Shown here: piece by piece, positions 60,777 through 64,000 of the stretch
Layout: each line of letters begins with the position of its first letter
Numbering within the stretch: the first letter of the stretch is position 1
Assembly: GCA_944320965.1 (NCBI GenBank)
Contig: CALUJO010000005.1
Coordinates: forward strand, 48,877-112,876
Direction of reading: 5' to 3'
Source: an uncultured Bacteroidaceae bacterium
GTDB lineage: Bacteria > Bacteroidota > Bacteroidia > Bacteroidales > Bacteroidaceae
DNA length: 64,000 nt
The notes under the pieces: model-generated
The model's database searches: none
What the model was told of the DNA's origin: nothing
The model's input: the letters and a program-made list of their open reading frames with translations, nothing else
Program-made: the position numbers and the translations under genes

Positions 60777-62340
60777 AACATCAGAACCATTGTTTCCCAA
60801 AGAGAAAGAGGACACAATCCGGGAAAATTATGGCGATTGGCAGACTAACTATGAGTTCGCCAAAAGCGTTTGCCTGTATTTAAAAAATAGAGGTATTGTT
60901 CCTGATATTGTTGTGGAACCTACTTGTGGTGTCGGCAATTTCATCGCAGCAGCCATAGATGTTTTTGAAACGGTTAAGAAAGTGTATGGAGTAGAGATTT
61001 TTAAAGGTTATGTCGACCAAACAGAAAAGAAACTTCAAGAATACCAAAAGAACAATCTTATTGTTAGCTATGAATTGTACAATGCCGATGTGTTTAATTT
61101 CGATTTTAGAGAAATAGCCAATCAAAATCCCAATCAAAACATCTTGGTTATAGGCAATCCACCGTGGGTGACAAATAGCGGTTTGGGAAAAAACGACGGT
61201 GTGAATTTGCCCGTAAAAGGTAACATAAATAAGACAAAAGGGATAGAAGCTATCACGGGAAAAGGTAATTTTGATATTGCGGAGAGTATCTGCAATCAGA
61301 TAATTGACGCTTTTTCACATCACGGCAACACTCATATAGCGTTGCTTGTAAAAAACTCAGTTGTAAAAAACATTATACATAGACAAAATTTCCACCCTCG
61401 TCGTATACAAGATGTCAGACAACTCGTTTTCGATGCCAAAAAGGAATTTAACGTTTCCGTTCCGGCATCTTTATTTGAGTGCCATATTGGAAACGATTGT
61501 CAGAAAGAATGTATATCGTATGACTTTTATACAAAACGGATTACCCATTCATTTGGATGGGTAAATGAGGCTTTTGTTTCCAATATTCAAGATTACGGAC
61601 GAACAAGTTTCCTTGATGGTCAATCTCCGCTGATTTGGCGTTCTGGAATAAAACACGATTGCTCGAAAGTCATGGAACTCTCCTTGAATGATTCTACCTA
61701 TCAGAATGGACTTAAAGAGGTTGTTGATGTCGATGACATCACTGTTTTTCCCCTACTTAAAAGTTCTGATATAGGGAAAGGATTGAAGGGCGTTAGAAAA
61801 TATCTGATACTACCTCAAACTAATATTTCTGAAAACACCTCAGTTCTAAAAGAAAGAGCTCCAAAAACATATTCCTATCTTCTGTCTCATGCTACATATC
61901 TTGACGGAAGAAAGAGCATCATATATAAGAATAAACCAAGATTTAGCGTTTTTGGATTAGGCGACTATTCTTTTGCTCCATATAAGATAGTAATTTCGGC
62001 TCTATATTCAGATTTGATGTTTTCTTTAGTAGAACCCATTGCCGGTAAACCTGTAATGGTTGACGATACTTGTTACCTGTTAGGCTTTGAAAAGATTGAA
62101 TATGCAAAACTTACTCTTTTCATTCTACAAAGTGAACCGCTCAAACGGTTTATACAAAATATCTGTTTTATGGATGCAAAGCGTATAGTGAACAGAGAAT
62201 TATTAATGAGAATCAATCTTTATCAGCTTTCCAAAATAGTGGATTATTCTAGCATAGGAATTTCGCAAAAGGAAATACAAGAATATCAAAGTTGGTTATA
62301 CATGCAAACAACTCCAAACTTATTCAGTAATCAAATGTAA
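60763..62340 (+). CDS. N6-adenine DNA methyltransferase
   Basis: The 525-residue modification partner of the endonuclease. SAM-binding motif I is VEPTCGVGNF (residues 51-60), an acidic motif II follows at VYGVEIF, and motif IV is GNPPWV (131-136), the NPPW form typical of N6-adenine methyltransferases of the gamma type (order I then IV). The C-terminal half (about 230-500, e.g. PLIWRSGIKHDCSKVMELSL and FGLGDYSFAPYKIVISALYS) resembles the target-recognition part of TaqI-like enzymes. Its start lies inside the endonuclease gene (14-base overlap). The KAP ATPase gene begins 16 bases after its stop. Confidence 0.9.
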   Translation: MTVNKTSEPLFPKEKEDTIRENYGDWQTNYEFAKSVCLYLKNRGIVPDIVVEPTCGVGNFIAAAIDVFETVKKVYGVEIFKGYVDQTEKKLQEYQKNNLIVSYELYNADVFNFDFREIANQNPNQNILVIGNPPWVTNSGLGKNDGVNLPVKGNINKTKGIEAITGKGNFDIAESICNQIIDAFSHHGNTHIALLVKNSVVKNIIHRQNFHPRRIQDVRQLVFDAKKEFNVSVPASLFECHIGNDCQKECISYDFYTKRITHSFGWVNEAFVSNIQDYGRTSFLDGQSPLIWRSGIKHDCSKVMELSLNDSTYQNGLKEVVDVDDITVFPLLKSSDIGKGLKGVRKYLILPQTNISENTSVLKERAPKTYSYLLSHATYLDGRKSIIYKNKPRFSVFGLGDYSFAPYKIVISALYSDLMFSLVEPIAGKPVMVDDTCYLLGFEKIEYAKLTLFILQSEPLKRFIQNICFMDAKRIVNRELLMRINLYQLSKIVDYSSIGISQKEIQEYQSWLYMQTTPNLFSNQM

Positions 62341-62356
62341 TTTTTTGAATATAAAT

Positions 62357-63796
62357 ATGATTTCTAAACTGCCTGAACCCATCATAGATAAGGAAAAACC
62401 TTTCAAGAATTGTAAACTTGACCGTCAACAATATGCTGATATTTTAACAAAGGTTGTCAGTCAGAATCATGGTTGTGTATTTGCAATTGATGGTAAATGG
62501 GGAAGCGGAAAAACTACATTTGTAAAAATGTGGAAACAAAGTCTTGTAAATCAACATTTTCATGTTTTATATTTTAATGTTTGGGAACATGATTTTATTA
62601 CTGATCCCATTATAGGATTGATTAGTCAGTTTCGTGACATGGCGGAAGGCGATGATGCCAAAGCCAAATTTGCAAAAATTGCAGCTGCAGCAGGGAAAGT
62701 GACAACAGGCATGTTACCATCTATAGTCAAAGGCTTAACAAAAAAATATTTAGGTGAAGATGTCGTGGATGTTATTGAATCAGCAACTCAAAAAATAGCA
62801 GATTCATTTGACAAAGTAATTGATGACTTTGTTGAGCAATGTCAGTCAATGGAAGAGTTCCGCAAAGCTCTTGAAAATCTGGTTGAGTTTACCGCTCAAG
62901 ATGGGAAACCATTGATTTTTATAATTGACGAATTAGACCGCTGTAATCCGCGCTTTGCAGTCAAAGTATTAGAGCGTGTAAAACATTTATTCTCTGTTCC
63001 CAACATTGTGTTTATTCTATCCATAGATAAAACACAATTATGTCATTCTATATGCGGATACTATGGAAGTGACAACTTAAATGCCGAAGAATACTTGAAA
63101 CGATTCATAGACATAGAATATAAATTACCCGAACCTGATGTAGATAAATTCACAGCATACCTTTATGAGGTATATGGATTTGATGATTTCTTTGCCTCTG
63201 AATCAAGATGTAAATATTTTCGGGAAGGAGACGAAAAAGAAGAGTTCTTAAAAATGGCTCATATTCTATTCGGATATATGCATCTAAATTTAAGACAGAT
63301 GGAAAAAATATGTGCACATATAAGACTTGTACTTTTAACATTTAGAGAAAATCAATATGTGAACCCTAGTGTCATTTTATTTCTAATGTACTTTCGCTCA
63401 ACAGATAACGACTTTTACAGTCAAATAGTCCGTAAAAGCATGTCCGTACAGGAATTGTTAAATCATATAGAAGAAACATTGCCGAGAAATATATTCATTG
63501 AAAACGAATATAGCAGATACACAGTATTTAGACGTATTGTATGGGAAACTGCCAGATTACTTGTCTCATATAATTTAGATATGAATGAACATCAAAAAGA
63601 AGAGTTGATAGAGAAAATTGAAAACAATGATAGTTCAAAAGATACTTTCAAATTATTACTGTCAACTAGGGTTATACCACTAAAATCTCTACAAGAGGCG
63701 ATAATATGGTATTGCCAAAACTCCTATCGAAATGATAGAGTATTACCACTTGACTATATTACACAGCATATAGAGCTCCTAGCCTCATTTTCCTAA
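62357..63796 (+). CDS. KAP family P-loop NTPase linked to the R-M operon
   Basis: A 479-residue STAND-like ATPase. Start ATG 62357; a TTG at 62345 is less likely. Motifs: Walker A IDGKWGSGKTTFVKMW (44-59), KAP signature LYFNVWEHD (71-79), Walker B LIFIIDELDRCNPRFAVKVL (186-205), sensor IVFILSIDKTQL and AEEYLKRFIDIEYKLPEPD. The segment between Walker A and B (about 95-160) is helical with a moderately hydrophobic run (KIAAAAGKVTTGMLPSIVKG), where KAP proteins often carry membrane helices; here it is weak. KAP proteins include the phage-exclusion protein PifA, so a defence role is plausible. The C-terminal 200 residues show no domain I recognise. Confidence 0.85.
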   Translation: MISKLPEPIIDKEKPFKNCKLDRQQYADILTKVVSQNHGCVFAIDGKWGSGKTTFVKMWKQSLVNQHFHVLYFNVWEHDFITDPIIGLISQFRDMAEGDDAKAKFAKIAAAAGKVTTGMLPSIVKGLTKKYLGEDVVDVIESATQKIADSFDKVIDDFVEQCQSMEEFRKALENLVEFTAQDGKPLIFIIDELDRCNPRFAVKVLERVKHLFSVPNIVFILSIDKTQLCHSICGYYGSDNLNAEEYLKRFIDIEYKLPEPDVDKFTAYLYEVYGFDDFFASESRCKYFREGDEKEEFLKMAHILFGYMHLNLRQMEKICAHIRLVLLTFRENQYVNPSVILFLMYFRSTDNDFYSQIVRKSMSVQELLNHIEETLPRNIFIENEYSRYTVFRRIVWETARLLVSYNLDMNEHQKEELIEKIENNDSSKDTFKLLLSTRVIPLKSLQEAIIWYCQNSYRNDRVLPLDYITQHIELLASFS

Positions 63797-64000
63797 TAAT
63801 GAAAAAATTATTGAATCTCACACATTAAATGACGTACAGACAAATTTCCGGATAACGATTTTATGATACTAGAGTATACATATCTCGTATTAATTTGTTG
63901 TATGAAAGAATTTTTACGAAATAAAATTATTGCTGTCCGATAAACTCGATAAAATATAAAAATATCCCTCTCGACCATTGTGTATTCAGTGGTCGAGTCT
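63797..64000 (+). terminator. Segment after the KAP gene with terminator-like hairpin at the window edge
   Basis: About 200 AT-rich bases follow the KAP stop without a gene. CTCGACCA (63970-63977) and TGGTCGAG (63990-63997) form an eight-base hairpin, 174 bases beyond the stop; the window ends three bases later, so the expected T tract cannot be checked. Otherwise I see nothing here. Confidence 0.45.

Noticed and set aside
60099..62340. Type I or type III restriction system
   Set aside because: There is no helicase-type R subunit and no separate specificity subunit; the small nuclease and single methyltransferase fit type II.
59142..64000. Intact prophage or complete conjugative transposon
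   Set aside because: No integrase, capsid, relaxase or transfer gene is visible inside the window; only the edge of an accessory block is seen.
1..64000. tRNA, rRNA or tmRNA genes
   Set aside because: Intergenic regions were read on both strands for the T-loop motif GGTTCGAnTCC and cloverleaf stems; none was found.

Overview
The window is a chromosomal segment from a member of the Bacteroidales, most likely Bacteroidaceae or Prevotellaceae. The evidence is a set of family-typical genes: outer-membrane barrels with carboxypeptidase-like N-domains, a GH92 glycosidase lipoprotein, a DPP5-like S9 peptidase, a DUF2027-Smr protein, a DUF5689 lipoprotein, a fragment of a BspA-like surface protein, and an NhaA plus NhaD pair. 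The promoter motif TAnnTTTG, typical of this phylum, also recurs upstream of genes. Most purine-rich ribosome sites are weak; rnfE and the secreted thioredoxin are exceptions. No tRNA, rRNA, CRISPR array or intact transposase was found.

Layout. 1-1.2 kb: tail of an Rnf electron-transport operon (rnfE, rnfA). 1.3-5.9 kb, minus strand: YgbA-like protein, a tiny membrane protein, an S9 peptidase, NudC and a DUF2027-Smr protein. 6.3-7.4 kb: two small secreted proteins that share one uncharacterised domain. 7.6-14 kb: long-type QueA, rpe, comEC, pepT, gcvT. 14.3-15.6 kb, minus strand: panB then ferritin. 15.7-23.5 kb: GH92 glycosidase, an outer-membrane barrel with a Spy-like periplasmic protein, and a LytS/LytTR-type two-component pair. 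23.6-34 kb: a very large alpha-2-macroglobulin, nhaA, ribE and a TPR protein. 34-43.4 kb: a UvrA lacking half of its first zinc finger, a GH10-like protein, an Lrp regulator, a secreted C1 peptidase with RidA, Ogt, a PepSY-like protein, a thioredoxin and a MarR-like regulator. 43.5-50 kb: LysM-glucosaminidase, cdd, endonuclease I, tsaD, an M28 peptidase and nhaD. 50.3-56.2 kb: TonB-dependent receptor, DUF5689 lipoprotein and an endonuclease/exonuclease/phosphatase, a likely surface nucleic-acid or phosphoester scavenging set. 56.3-57.7 kb: hisS.

The right end (57.9-64 kb) is accessory. A BspA-like surface protein has lost its N-terminal part. It is followed by about 745 bases of noncoding DNA with structured, mobile-element-like features. 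Next comes a compact, visibly AT-rich four-gene operon: a small HTH regulator with paired direct repeats over its promoter, a PD-(D/E)xK restriction endonuclease, an N6-adenine methyltransferase, and a KAP-family P-loop NTPase. The controller-R-M core is a known arrangement; the tightly linked KAP ATPase is what makes this the best candidate for an undescribed compound defence system.

Two kinds of noncoding repeat stand out. At least four intergenic loci (near 14.2, 29.4, 45.0 and 57.8 kb) carry short arrays of degenerate units of about 21 bases built on AAA...GTTTTTG, three of them folding as nested inverted repeats. A separate pair of 7-base tandem arrays (TACACTY) lies between the outer-membrane barrel gene and the histidine kinase gene near 21.4-21.5 kb. 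Function calls rest on motif recognition by eye; no database search was run.
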